The notes under the pieces were generated by a model. That model was given only the letters and a program-made list of their open reading frames with translations. It did not search any database and was not told the DNA's origin. A stretch of 64,000 bases of DNA from NCBI GenBank assembly GCA_022749755.1, contig CM040449.1, positions 9,681,657 through 9,745,656 on the forward strand, in the 5' to 3' direction. Positions within the stretch are counted from its first letter, which is position 1. Each line of letters begins with the position of its first letter. Position numbers and translations under genes: made by a program. Positions 32,751 to 43,366 of this stretch are shown here, piece by piece. Origin of the DNA: Azadirachta indica. Taxonomy: Eukaryota > Streptophyta > Magnoliopsida > Sapindales > Meliaceae.

Positions 32751-33269
32751 ATGGATAAACATTGGATGTTTAGCAAGAGATTATCAACAGAATATGAAAT
32801 TGTGATTGATAGGTTCTTAAATTTTGAAATGTTGAATGCTAAAAACGTAGGTCAATTAGATGTCTATGTAACTCTTGTTGCAATATGGATTTTCATAAAC
32901 TCTAACAAATTAGGAAACATTTGTTTCAGAAAGGTTTTCTACCAACATATAACATTTGGAATAGTACCCCATCAACTTGATATCATACATATTGAAAAAA
33001 AAGTGTGTGACAGCATATATGGCATATTACTTCATCAACTGGATAAGACAAAAGATGATATTAATGCTAGAAAAGACCTTAGGGAAATGAACATTAGGCT
33101 ACAACTTGTACCTGATGAAAATCATCCAAATTACCTACCACTAGCCTATTGCACACTATCTAAACAAGAGAAAAAAATGTTATATCAAACATTATATGAA
33201 ACTAAAGTGCTAAAGGGGTATTGCTCTAACCTTAGAAACATTGTGTCAGTAGAAGATTGTCATCTGTAA
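32751..33269 (+). pseudogene. CACTA transposase (tnp2), internally deleted
   Basis: An open frame of 172 codons begins MDKHWMFSKRLSTEYE, the transposase-associated domain at the start of plant CACTA transposases, and then jumps to the distal tnp2 region: HQLDIIHIEKKVCDSIYGILL, NARKDLREMNIR and LSKQEKKMLYQTL..KVLKGY. The cysteine-rich rest of the first domain and the DDE catalytic core between them are absent, so it cannot cut DNA. The joining without stop is probably chance. Confidence 0.85.
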
Positions 33270-34020
33270 GGTCTTGATCCTACGATTGTCACACTTTGAT
33301 ATAGCAATTATTGCTATTGGCAATCCGAAATTGCTTGTTAAAACTAGTTAAAGTTGTCATAACTCTACTATGTATCTTCTTGAATAGATGTGCAATAAAG
33401 TGGTAGATGATGAGAGCCTAGATATATTACAAATGGATATTAAGGTCACTTTGTGTATGTTTGAACAATTTTCGCACCAAACTTTTTTGACACAATGGCA
33501 CATTTGATAGTCTATCTTGTTGAAGAAGTCAGATTATGTGATCCTGTTTACCTTAGATAGATGTATCCTTTTGAGTGATGCATGAAAGTATATAAGAGTT
33601 ATGTTCAAAATCGCAATCGTCCTAAGGGATGCATTGCTGAGACCTACATTGCAGAGGAAGCTTTACACTATTCTGCTAAATAGCTTTGCACCTATAATAC
33701 AAATGATAAACATGACTTGTTGAATGAAAGCCCCTTAAGTACTGGACAAATGCATTTAGTTAACCTCCAAAAGTTAGATGAAGCACACTGAAAATTATCC
33801 TATATACCATGTAGATACTTTTTGCCCTTTACTATATATCTCATTTTAACATCAGCCAACAACATTAGGGTTATAATAATAACTTAGGATTAGTTTCATT
33901 TATATGGGGAATGCAAGAAGAATTTGAAGTTCAAGAACCCAAGGCAATTAAGAAATGATATATGGCCGCAAAATAAGCATAATTGTGCTTTTGCTAGTTG
34001 GTTAAAGGATAAGGTAAGTA
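33270..34020 (+). pseudogene. CACTA transposase, DUF4218 part
   Basis: Continues the transposase with several stops. Recognisable blocks are DTMAHLIVYLVEEVRLCDPVYL (about 33490-33555), RPKGCIAETYIAEEALHY (about 33622-33675) and FASWLKDK (about 33990-34013). In intact elements this region follows tnp2 in the same gene. Confidence 0.78.
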
Positions 34021-34289
34021 AACTTTGTTGAGTTTGTATTTAAAAAAGAAATTCAAGTAACGTTGAAAGCATAAACCACGTGTTCTTTGTTTTGTTTTAA
34101 TCTTAATTTTGGTTTCTATTTAATCTTGAAAATGGTGTAAATGTCACTTAAATAGTTAGGCGGTTAGCCAATAAGCCTCAATCTTTGGTGACTAAATATA
34201 TAGCATATTTTATAAATGATATAACTTTTACAACAAGAGTTTAGGACAACAATCGTGTAACAAGCAATAGTTGAGTTATGTTTGTTGCA

Positions 34290-34480
34290 GAAACCATGCA
34301 GGTTTCAAGTGCAAAGGACAAGAATCCTTATTTCAGTGGCATGGCTTTCTACGGGGTCACTGATGAAATATGGGACGTAGATTATCTTTGCTTTAACAAA
34401 GTTGTTTTTGAATGCGATTGACTAGAAAAGAAGTTTGTTATAGTTGACTATGGTTTTACAGTGGTTGATTTGAATAGAAT
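34290..34480 (+). pseudogene. CACTA transposase, DUF4216 part
   Basis: Reads SAKDKNPYFSGMAFYGVTDE then IWDVDYLCFNKVVFECD and, past a stop, VIVDYGFTVVDLNRI: the C-terminal domain of plant CACTA transposase genes. Same domain as 60187-60722 on the minus strand. Confidence 0.8.
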
Positions 34481-34979
34481 TGTCATAAGTCGGGTAGTTT
34501 CATTTTAAGCAAGCATGCAAAACAAGTCTTTTATATTAGAGATCAAATGAGTAATACTGAATATGTGGTATGTTCAGTGGCTAAAAGTGTCCATAAAAAT
34601 GGTTGTCATGATGAATGTGATGGTTTGATTTTGTACACACCTTTATCTAGCGACTTGCCATTATGTGAATTTGGAGTGGATGATGATGATGGGATTTATG
34701 ATAGGTCTGATTATAATGGAATTTAGGAAACTTTGGATCTACAATAAATATTGTTGCTGTAGGTTCTTTTAATTTGTTATTATATTCATTAACAACATGT
34801 TCATTTCCTAAGTTTACTAGTTCTAAACATGTTTTTATTTTCCGTTATGGCATTTGTATTTGATTATTTGACTTTCCGTTACATCAATATTTGATTATTT
34901 AATGTTAAAATACAATATAATTGACAATTGAATGGTATGCATGTAGGTGTATTAAATAAGAACCAACTTTTTGGTGGAA

Positions 34980-37900
34980 AAAAATGGCTGAGTCCGAAGA
35001 TTTGGAATTAGACCAGCGACTTAAAAAAAAAGATGAATAACAAAGAAGGCATTACAGAAGTTACCGAGAATGATAAGATTGTGGTTGACTACAATCATTT
35101 TGGCATTCCAGTAAGCCATAAAGCCAATGACTTCAGGAATTATATAGGAGTTTTGGTAAGAGATTATGTGCCGACCATCTATGATAATTGTAGAAAGGTT
35201 CTAATTTGACTTAAGGAGAATTTGTGGACTCATATTCAGGTATTTTGGAACATGTTTAGTTTCTAGTTATGCTAGTTGCTTATATGTGTTAAAAACATAA
35301 TTTTAGCTTATTGTTTTTCAGAAAATGTATCAAGTTGATGTGAAGAGTAAAGCACAAGTAATTCGGAATATAGGTGTTTTATTAAAGAATTTTAGGTAGA
35401 CATTGATGCATGAGCTTATCTTGCCTAATAAGAACAATCATAGGCAGTTGAAATCACCTCCAATAGCGTATCTAAACATCACAAAAGCACAATGGGTGGC
35501 TTTTGTAAAAGAGTTCTATCTAAAGACTTTTAGGTGATACATTTTCTCTTTTGCCCAGCACGTAATATCTTTTTTAAGATACTATTGATCCTGAACTTGT
35601 ATTGTTGAGTTAATTGTAGAAAATTAGTGGACAGGCAAAGGAGAAGCATGCAAAGCACAAGTATAATCATCGTTTAGGTAGTTCAAGATAGAGGAGAATA
35701 ATGGAAAATTTGGTAAGTTGGTTATTATATAATTAAGTTGGTAGGTGGAGTAGAAGTTAGTGGGTTCAGCTAGTTTGTTTGTTATCTGCCAAATTTTTGG
35801 TGTGGTTGATAACAAGTGGTCAAATTGTAATGTTTTTATAAAACTTGGAATTTTAATCTAATGCGAATATAACTTTCAAAAAGAGGACATAGACTGCTTT
35901 CGATCAACGAGATTGACCGAAGTTAAGCTTGGAGGAAAGCTTGATGGAAGAAAAGTGGCGAACATGACCAAACATCATCCCTATTGTGAATAACTATTGC
36001 CTATTAATGTATTACAATTAATAATATGCTTAATTTTATGTTGAGGAAGAGATAAAGCCAAGTCAACCGAAGATTGTTTCAATTGACTAGAGTTTATTAC
36101 ATTTTATCTGTACCTCTAGACAAACCCCCTAATGGAAGTAGAGTAATAGGAGTTGGCCAAAATGTTACTTCAAGGATGTATTTCTGCACTTCAGAATATA
36201 GTGAGATGATTAGGGAAAGGATGTTGTTTGAGAAGCAATTGGTAGTAATGTCAGCACAGATTGAGTTACTAACAATAAGGTTAGTGCTGGATTCATTGAT
36301 CTATTTTTCTATGTTTATAATAATGTAATGTAGAAATTAATATTTCTTTCCTTTTTGTTTGATCTGTTCAGAAGAAGGAACAACTACAACAGCAATAATC
36401 ACTAGAAAATACACTACCTAAGAAGTTTTCAGCAACTAGAACCCTATTAAAAAATTCAGTTAAATTGACTCTAGCAAAGAAGACCCAATGTTGCCTCCTA
36501 AAAGATCTCCTCGATTGTGTCTATATAATGATGGGGATGAAAATGTAGAAGCCTATAAAGAGGATACATAATATGAGAAGGATCAAAAACATGTTGATGG
36601 TGAAAAAACCTAGCCAAGCCAATAGAAAATCAGTAAACTTGATTCTTTATCGCTTGTGCATGGTTACCAAACTAGGAATAAAGCAAAGCCCTCAAAAGAT
36701 AAAATATTCATCGTTCTTGCTCATGTTCGATATAGTGGTCCAGACACGTTTGCAGGACCCTCTTAAAGTAGCCCATGATAAGGCAACATTTGGTCACTAA
36801 TGGTTCACGTATCTGACAGATCAAGATTGTCAATGAATCATAAATATGGCCGAGTTGTCTGACACATGCCTTGAGCTTTGGATTGAGTAAGATTATTTTG
36901 ATTTTCTTATATATTACACTGAATATCAAACATGATTTTAACTGGCTTACATTCTGATTTAGATACAGAAAGTTACATGCTAAGTTGGTGGCTGATGGGC
37001 ATGGTTTCTCACTCAGATTTAATAACCTCATGAAGGTGTCTATATATAGCAAGAAGTATAGTGCTAAAACTCGCGATGAATGGTCGCATTACTTGTTGAA
37101 AAATCTATTAATTTCATAATTGGGCTAAATCACTTTGGGGCCATATAACCTAGGGTATTTTTCCTCCTTTATCTGTGTACACCATACACTACCCGTTATT
37201 ATTTTGTCTAGTTAATAATAATATATTGTGTTGTTCTCTTGTAGTAACCACCAGGTTGTGACCTCAATTATCTATTTTTTTTAATTCACTTGGTAGTAAA
37301 CCCAGCGATGACTTGGGGAACATTGTTGAGCAGTACAATTTCTAAACATATGCTTTCTCAGATTGTTTGATTACTTGTATGATTGAGGAAACCAGATTTT
37401 GACTAAGTTCTTATTGTTTTGTAGGGGGATTAAAATTTTTTCTGCCCAAAAATCCTAAAAAGATGATCAATGTACATTTGCCTTCCTGTAAAGGTAAACA
37501 ACTACAAACTAGATGAAAAAATTTCGTAATTCAATACATAGTCAGTAGACTAATTGTAGTTATTTCTAGTGTCCAAGTAACTAGGCAGTTATGAATACGG
37601 ATATTTTGTTCTAAAATTTATTCACAACATTGTTATAGACATTAGCATCCTCAAGAATAATATAAGTTTGAAATGCAATATCTAATTCGAGATTATTTGA
37701 CAGTGCGATAAAGATTATAATATTTTGTATTGGATTTTTATAGTTCAAAGACATAATTGAATATATTGCGGATGACATGACAAATATTCAGGATGAATGG
37801 GCATTATATGCTGCAACTCTTATAATGAGCCACCAAGCCAAGGTAAAATGTACAATTATTAATATGATATGCAAATTTTTGGGAATTTTGTCAGATTGGA
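34980..37900 (+). pseudogene. CACTA second gene with Ulp1-like protease remnant
   Basis: Multi-exon remnant. About 35060-35240 reads VVDYNHFGIPVSHKANDFRN..LVRDYVPTIYDN, and 35321-35540 reads KMYQVDVKSKAQVIRNIGVL..AQWVAFVKEFYLKTF, the plant transposase family (En/Spm-like, transposase_24 type). Further on are GVGQNVTSRMYF (about 36150) and a coiled coil, then SSFLLMFDIVVQTRLQDPLK (about 36710). GPYNLG (about 37140) and IADDMTNIQDEWALYAATLI (about 37765) match the Ulp1-like cysteine protease often carried by CACTA and Mutator elements. Stops and frameshifts are frequent. Confidence 0.72.
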
Positions 37901-38767
37901 AGATTGTTGGTTAGATTTGGAATATTGCGTGTTGTGGATTTTGTAGTTTTGGCCATATTTTGTTTAAGTCTAAAGATTAATAATTGCATTCTTTTATTTT
38001 GGCCAGAATTAGGATGAAGAATTGGTGCTGTCCTGCTTGGTCTTGGACAGCTTAGCATGTTGCAGGTTAAAGTTAATTGAATATAATTACTATGTTAGAT
38101 TGTTTTATTCGGATTGAATATGGTTTGCTAGAGTGCATTGAATGTTTGGAATGATCTAAGTGGATGAATTTTAATTGCATTGAATTATCGGAATTATTGG
38201 ATAACTGATTGAGTGGTTGGAATTGTTTGGAAGGATTTATGGTGCGTTAGGAATTATGTTACCTAATTGGATTACGATAACTTTTATAATTATGTATCAT
38301 AGGTATAACAATATAATAAATAAGGTTTTCAACCATAAAATTGAACTTCAAAATTTCATATAAGTGAAAGCGTTATAAATCCTACATACAGAATTCCTCT
38401 TATTAAAGAATTTAGATATACAGAGTAATGTCAATATTTGAGATACATAAGTGTCATTTATTATATTGATACTGTGGTATAAGTAATATGTGAAGAACAA
38501 GGTCTTAGAAATGTGTTGATACTAATGTTTCATTAAAATTATGTAGAAATTTCTTAGCAAAATTGTGATACAAATGTTGTAATAGCTTCGCGACCCAAGT
38601 CTCAATATATCTCGATTCATTGGTATTAATATGTACTGATAATTTTCCCTTAATACTAAATTTAGAGTCATTATTTACTGTCTAGGGCATAATACTTTGA
38701 ACATGTGTCAATAAAACATATTACTGATACTAAGTTGGCATCAGTGAAAGGCAAATTTTGAGTAGTG

Positions 38768-40203
38768 ATCACTATTGTATATTTTCATGATCTAAACTCA
38801 AATACTTCCAATTATGTATAATTGTACAAAATGGCATGAGTATAATACTTGTATTTAAGTGTTAATGTAGTGCATTTTTGTTTTATAGGCGTAAAGGAGT
38901 ATAAGTTGCAATTAAAAAGAATTAAATTATTTACTTGTATACTAGTCACTTGAGCATGAATCAATGTTTAGCCCATAACTTTGTGTAAACATATCCAAAT
39001 GTAGTGATTCTTGTTGCAAGTGAAAGCCTCAATTGTGATCAATCATTGAAATTGTAAAGGAAAACAATGAAGTGTGATCTGTCCATATGCATCCTCAACT
39101 TGTGAACACCTTTGTGTCTTATGGTTGTAACGTTTGAATACTATTCAAATTAAGCTTAATCTTAATCTTAAAGAAGTGGAACCAGTAAGAAAGGCTACTA
39201 TAATTGTTATTTTATGCATAAGTTGTAGTTTGTGCATCTTGGCTATCTATAATAGTCATTATTTCGATAGTAGTTGTCAAAGCTCACAACTTGAGCATGC
39301 TTTACTTTTTTAAGCATATCTCATGTTATTCACCTCCAAATGACATGCTTCTTGAAGCATGGGAAAGCTTACTTAATGTACAACAATGTTTATGTAGTGC
39401 AATTTCTCTACCCTGGAGTGGACTATAGTCAAATGTGAGGCACAACTTGGTAGTCAGTGTTATGATGAAATTTGCAACTTGCATGTATTTACAGTTGTAA
39501 AGCCTCCTTGTTCTTGCCTATATAAACCTTGGTGTTGGAGATTTTAGGATAGAGTTGAGGAGAGCTTTTGCTCTCTTAGCATTAGTAACATCTTTTTTTT
39601 GTTTATTTCTTACATAATGTTTTCCTAAATTCATAATTAGGGCTGAGGGTTAAGTTTTGTTGATTTATAATTTCGTTCTTTCATCGTTTGCTTTATACCT
39701 CATTGTCAAACTTTTCTATTGATTGAATGCTATCTTTTGTAAATATTTTTGGTTTGTTAGAAATCTTGTATCATTGTTAACAAAAGGTACATTCAATGCC
39801 TGGATATTTTTCTACATATCAATAGATAAGGCAACTTATAGTTTTTCATTATCAATTTAAAGGTTGGCTTTTGGTTTCTTTGTGCCAAAATGTTAACCAT
39901 CTTCCAATTAAAAACAGTTCTTAGTTGATTCTCAATTGTGTATCAAAGAAAAAATAATTTATATATATATATCATCAAAATAGATCCCTAATGTCCTACT
40001 ATCTAATAACAGTGAATTTAAATTTAACAATTAACAAATTCATTTCACATTTATAATATTTGGATAATTAAACTTGTAATATTTCGATTTTTAGACTTGT
40101 GAACTTAGTATAACCAATTCCTTATAGACCGAAACTCATACTTCTGATTTTTTATTACTTGAGACAACCTACATTTGGGTTTTACAACTTAAAAGTTGTA
40201 GCA
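38768..40203 (+). repeat. Tat/Athila-like element, right LTR, remainder
   Basis: Continues the LTR after the CACTA element to GTTGTAGCA at 40203. Next comes AAGCC, probably the target duplication, whose left partner AAATC (26530-26534) differs by two transitions; the uninterrupted relative at 55228-55235 has AAAGCCC. The TATA region (about 39485-39500) and a short TA repeat (39959-39971) match the left LTR. Confidence 0.82.
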
Positions 40204-40264
40204 AAGCCCATCAAGATCGATATCAGGCCTACGTAACTGATCAACTAATCATAATTTAGCATGT

Positions 40265-41861
40265 GGATTGTGTATTTCTGTTACGCAACCATGCAACTCG
40301 CAAGTATACAGGGTTGACAAGTAGTATAGTGATAGAAAAGGTTGTTGTATCTACAAGGATTGAGATTTTGTGTTTTAAACTAATTATTACAATTACGATA
40401 AATCGACTTTATCTAGGTAGTCTAAGATTAAGAGCTAGAATTCACTAATTAAAAGCAAGAATGGTAAACAACAAATAGAAGTAACAAAGTGAGTGTGTGA
40501 AATTGATATGAAAATTGTCCTAGGGCTTGACTTCACCTAATTGATATTATATTCATCCTAATTGGGAATTGCTAATATTTTCTATTTTAATTCATTAATC
40601 ACTAGTTATAATTTAAGCTGATTACTTCTCCCGAAGTCGAACCAGGTCCTATTCTAACCAACCTAGTTGATGTCTCTATCTAACTAGATTAATTAAATGT
40701 TCTCTTAGCTTCACCAGTTATTAATATCTAAAGACCTAATTAACTCCCAATTTCTTGGTTTTCCTATAATTAATTTGATTGTTTAGACATCGATGTCTTC
40801 CCAGACTCTCAATGTTTGTAAACAATGTTTTCTTTATCTTAATGAACAAATTAATCTTTGCCAAGCATTCATTCATTCATTCATATAATTTTAACTAATT
40901 CATTTTTCGACAAATTAAAAACCTTAAGAGCAAGAAAACGTAAATGAATAAAACATACTTATATTAACAACTCTCCAACCAATGAAAATATAATCCAAGT
41001 AGGTTATATCAAGACCCTAAAATATAGAAATTAGACTAATATATCAACATCAAATATTAATATCATCTTGAAAATCACTATTCAATAAAATAAAACAAAT
41101 AATAACAATGCAAATGAGTTTTAATAGAAATTAAGAGTTTAAGAGATAGAACTACGTTGATTCAAGTTTCATATCCCCAATTCTTCAAGTGATCTTCCAA
41201 TCCTCTCCAAGAATTTGTTGATTCTTCCACTTTCTCTCACTGGAGCTCTCTCATTTTTCTCTACCTTTTATCCTAAAAATCCGCTTCTCCAATCCACCCA
41301 AAAACATGAAAACCTAGCATATATCTAATTTTAGCCATCTAAGGATGATCCTAAGGCCAAAATTCATCCGAAATTGTCAAGTTTGAACCCACGTAGCGCA
41401 GAGGTGGTGCTTTGGCATAAAGGAGGCAAAACTGGTGGCACGTCTGTGCTATGGTTTACTGTGAGTGTGCCAAGCTTGCTACCTCTTAGTAGTGTGCATG
41501 GTGTTGGCACACCATGGTTATTGCCTATAAGAAACTCATGTCAAATTGAAGCTCTGACTGTCTAGTTTCTAATAACACAAACAGATCACGATCCAAAGTT
41601 ATGTAGACAAAGTTATCACAGTTTTAGTACACCATACTCATAACATTGATTTATGCCACTTTAGCCCAAGATCAATGGAGAGGCTCGTGAACTTGCATTT
41701 TTGCTTCGTTTTCATGTTTTTTTCATCAAAACACCTCAACACAAATAAAACTAAAATGCTTAAAAGGAAAAATAAATACTCAAAACGGACTAAACAATCC
41801 TAACTATGTTGTTTGATGATGGATAAATTAAGCATAATCATATAATAAAATGGACATATCA
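40265..41861 (-). repeat. Antisense LTR-like segment (Tat/Athila type)
   Basis: On the minus strand it begins TGATATGTCCATTTTATTATA at 41861, like many plant Tat-type LTRs, and near its other end has ATCCTTGTAGATACAACA...ACTACTTGTCAACCCTG then ACTTGCGAGTTGC (40299-40365 reversed). No primer site or internal region follows, so it would be a solo LTR. The left border is uncertain and no target duplication was fixed. Confidence 0.5.
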
Positions 41862-42337
41862 ATTCATTATTCACTAGACCAAACTTAATTTGTGTACATT
41901 TTTTTTCAATTTTTTTGTTCAATTTCCATATTTTTGCATTTGCGTTAAGGGCCCATCATGCTAATGCCCAAAAGAGATGTATATAGGAGATATATATGAG
42001 AAGATATACTCTTCCAAATTGCCCAAAAAATGCTTCCAAAAACAAAAACAATATGGAGGTCAATGCATTCATAATACTACGATGATGGATTATGCTTGTT
42101 ATTATACTTGGAATTATAGTGGATTTGTTACTCTTAAGTATTTTAGTATTTCACTAATATTTATAAGCGTTTCTACCATATACCCTTAATAAGTAGATAA
42201 TAAATTTTAACAATAAATTACCAATTATTAATTTGGCTAATTTAATTTCTTTTCTTTTTTATGAATTATAATAAGACTTCTCTTTTTCTGCTTTGCCATA
42301 AGAATTCTCTTTCAATAATATAGCACTTTTCATGCTA

Positions 42338-42473
42338 TATATATATATATATATCAAGAAAAAATTTCACAATTGGTTTTTTGCTCTCTCAATATTAGTT
42401 TGTTGTGGTGAATAAATAAAATTTCTGAATATTACCTTGTTTACACATCGCATATATATATATATATATATAT
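42338..42473. repeat. Paired (AT)n tracts
   Basis: Two AT dinucleotide tracts, about 42338-42354 and 42451-42471, also present with different lengths in the duplicate copy (63471-63486 and 63585-63602). Confidence 0.9.
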
Positions 42474-42962
42474 AAAAGAAGAATTAATGATCTCTTAACT
42501 TTACATAATTTTTACATCATTTATAAACTATTAAATTTAAATACTTTTAATAGTTGGAATTAAGTCTAATAACTTTATATAATGAATAATTAATGTGTCA
42601 TAATTAATGTACATTTGAAATGCAAGATCAGATTTAATAGTTAAACGATTCCAAAGTGCAGTTTATAGCAGTACTTCCAATGTAAATAAAGAAGATAAAA
42701 AGTTGACATCAACCATAATTAAAGAGTCGAGGGCTGAATGGTTGCAGAATGATATTGCCTAAGGCAAAAATAGTTGTGGATTGTGAGAAATCAACTCTAA
42801 GGTTGTTCCTGGCCAATGCCACATCCTCTTTACAAAAGCACGATTAACAAATTAAATAAGTATTATTCATTATACATACCCATTTAAATATATTGTAGCT
42901 AAAATTCAATATTTAAAAGTTATAAAGAAATTAATTATTAGGATGTAATGACAAAATTATTC

Positions 42963-42968
42963 TTTATT
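42963..42968 (-). terminator. Poly(A) signal of the peptide gene
   Basis: AATAAA on the minus strand, about 77 bases past the stop codon at 43045, followed by AT-rich DNA. Placement fits plant near-upstream elements. Confidence 0.5.
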
Positions 42969-43044
42969 TAATTTATGAAATATCTCACTTCTCCTTCTTG
43001 TTCTGTTATTGTTCATATCGAACATACATATATAGGACTTAATA

Positions 43045-43266
43045 CTAGTAGCCGAAAAATTCAAAAATGCCTGTAGACTTTATTAGACAAAAAGGGGTAC
43101 ATTGGTCTCTCGAAATCTGAGTTTTCCGCCAATTACAAGTGTTCATACAATCATCATAGTTCTCGCTTTCGCCAAATCGCACGAGAAATGCAATCACAAT
43201 GATACAACACAATACCAACTTCGAAGCACTAAATAATTTGTTGCTACTGCTGCTGGTGTAACCCAT
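43045..43266 (-). CDS. Small secreted four-cysteine peptide, alpha-hairpinin-like spacing
   Basis: A 73-residue protein. Residues 1 to about 34 form a typical signal peptide (SKLVLCCIIVIAFLVRFGES). The predicted mature part of about 39 residues has four cysteines as C-x3-C-x11-C-x3-C (residues 40, 44, 56, 60), with basic residues between (NWRKTQISRDQ) and an aromatic tail (FEFFGY). The double C-x3-C pattern is that of alpha-hairpinins, small disulphide-linked two-helix peptides of plants with antimicrobial or protease-inhibitor roles; no closer family match is recognised. A TATA box lies 89 bases upstream, with a (CA)n 5' leader and a poly(A) signal downstream. No stop, frameshift or element lies inside it. 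The nearest recent duplication edge seen is 175 bp past the stop. Function is inferred from spacing only. Confidence 0.7.
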   Translation of the reverse strand: MGYTSSSSNKLFSASKLVLCCIIVIAFLVRFGESENYDDCMNTCNWRKTQISRDQCTPFCLIKSTGIFEFFGY

Positions 43267-43354
43267 TTTCTCTTATGTCTGTGTGTGTGTGTTTCTTTTT
43301 TTAAAAATTAATTTCAGTATTTAAAAGTTACATGGATCCATCAATGAGATGGGG

Positions 43355-43366
43355 CCTTTTATATAT
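43355..43366 (-). promoter_or_regulatory. TATA box of the peptide gene
   Basis: ATATATAAAAGG on the minus strand, followed by CCCCATCTCATTGATGG and about 60 bases of leader with an (AC)n tract before the ATG at 43266. Position and sequence are those of a strong plant core promoter. Confidence 0.65.

Larger units (their letters stand above)
31002..38767 (+). mobile_element. CACTA (En/Spm) transposon 1, complete ends, decayed
   Basis: The left end is CACTACTAGGG; the right end is CAAAATTTTGAGTAGTG reversed, giving CACTACT termini. It lies inside the right LTR: the left LTR gives the empty site GCATTACTAT, and here GCATT is followed by CACTA and, after the element, ATC-ACTATTG, so the 3-bp duplication was ATT with one later T-to-C change. 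It contains remains of both CACTA genes (tnp2-type transposase and second gene). Subterminal repeats with GATACTAA/TTAGTATC, TCAGTG and GACACTG motifs occur at both ends. Confidence 0.88.
40221..42870 (+). repeat. 2.65-kb recent duplication, copy 1
   Basis: Nearly identical to 61356-64000 in direct orientation. Differences are about a dozen substitutions in the first kilobase, fewer afterward, a CATT unit and changes in A/T runs and AT repeats. It starts inside repeat R at TATCAGGCC, includes an antisense LTR-like segment and AT-rich DNA, and its right border is not visible because the other copy runs off the window. Short ORFs in it (41374-41565, 41977-42189) are kept in both copies only because the duplication is recent. 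Confidence 0.95.

Noticed and set aside
41374..42189. Conserved short ORFs (63 and 70 codons), also at 62502-63323
   Set aside because: They are identical in both copies only because the duplication is recent; no homology, no signal, and they lie in LTR-like or AT-rich DNA.
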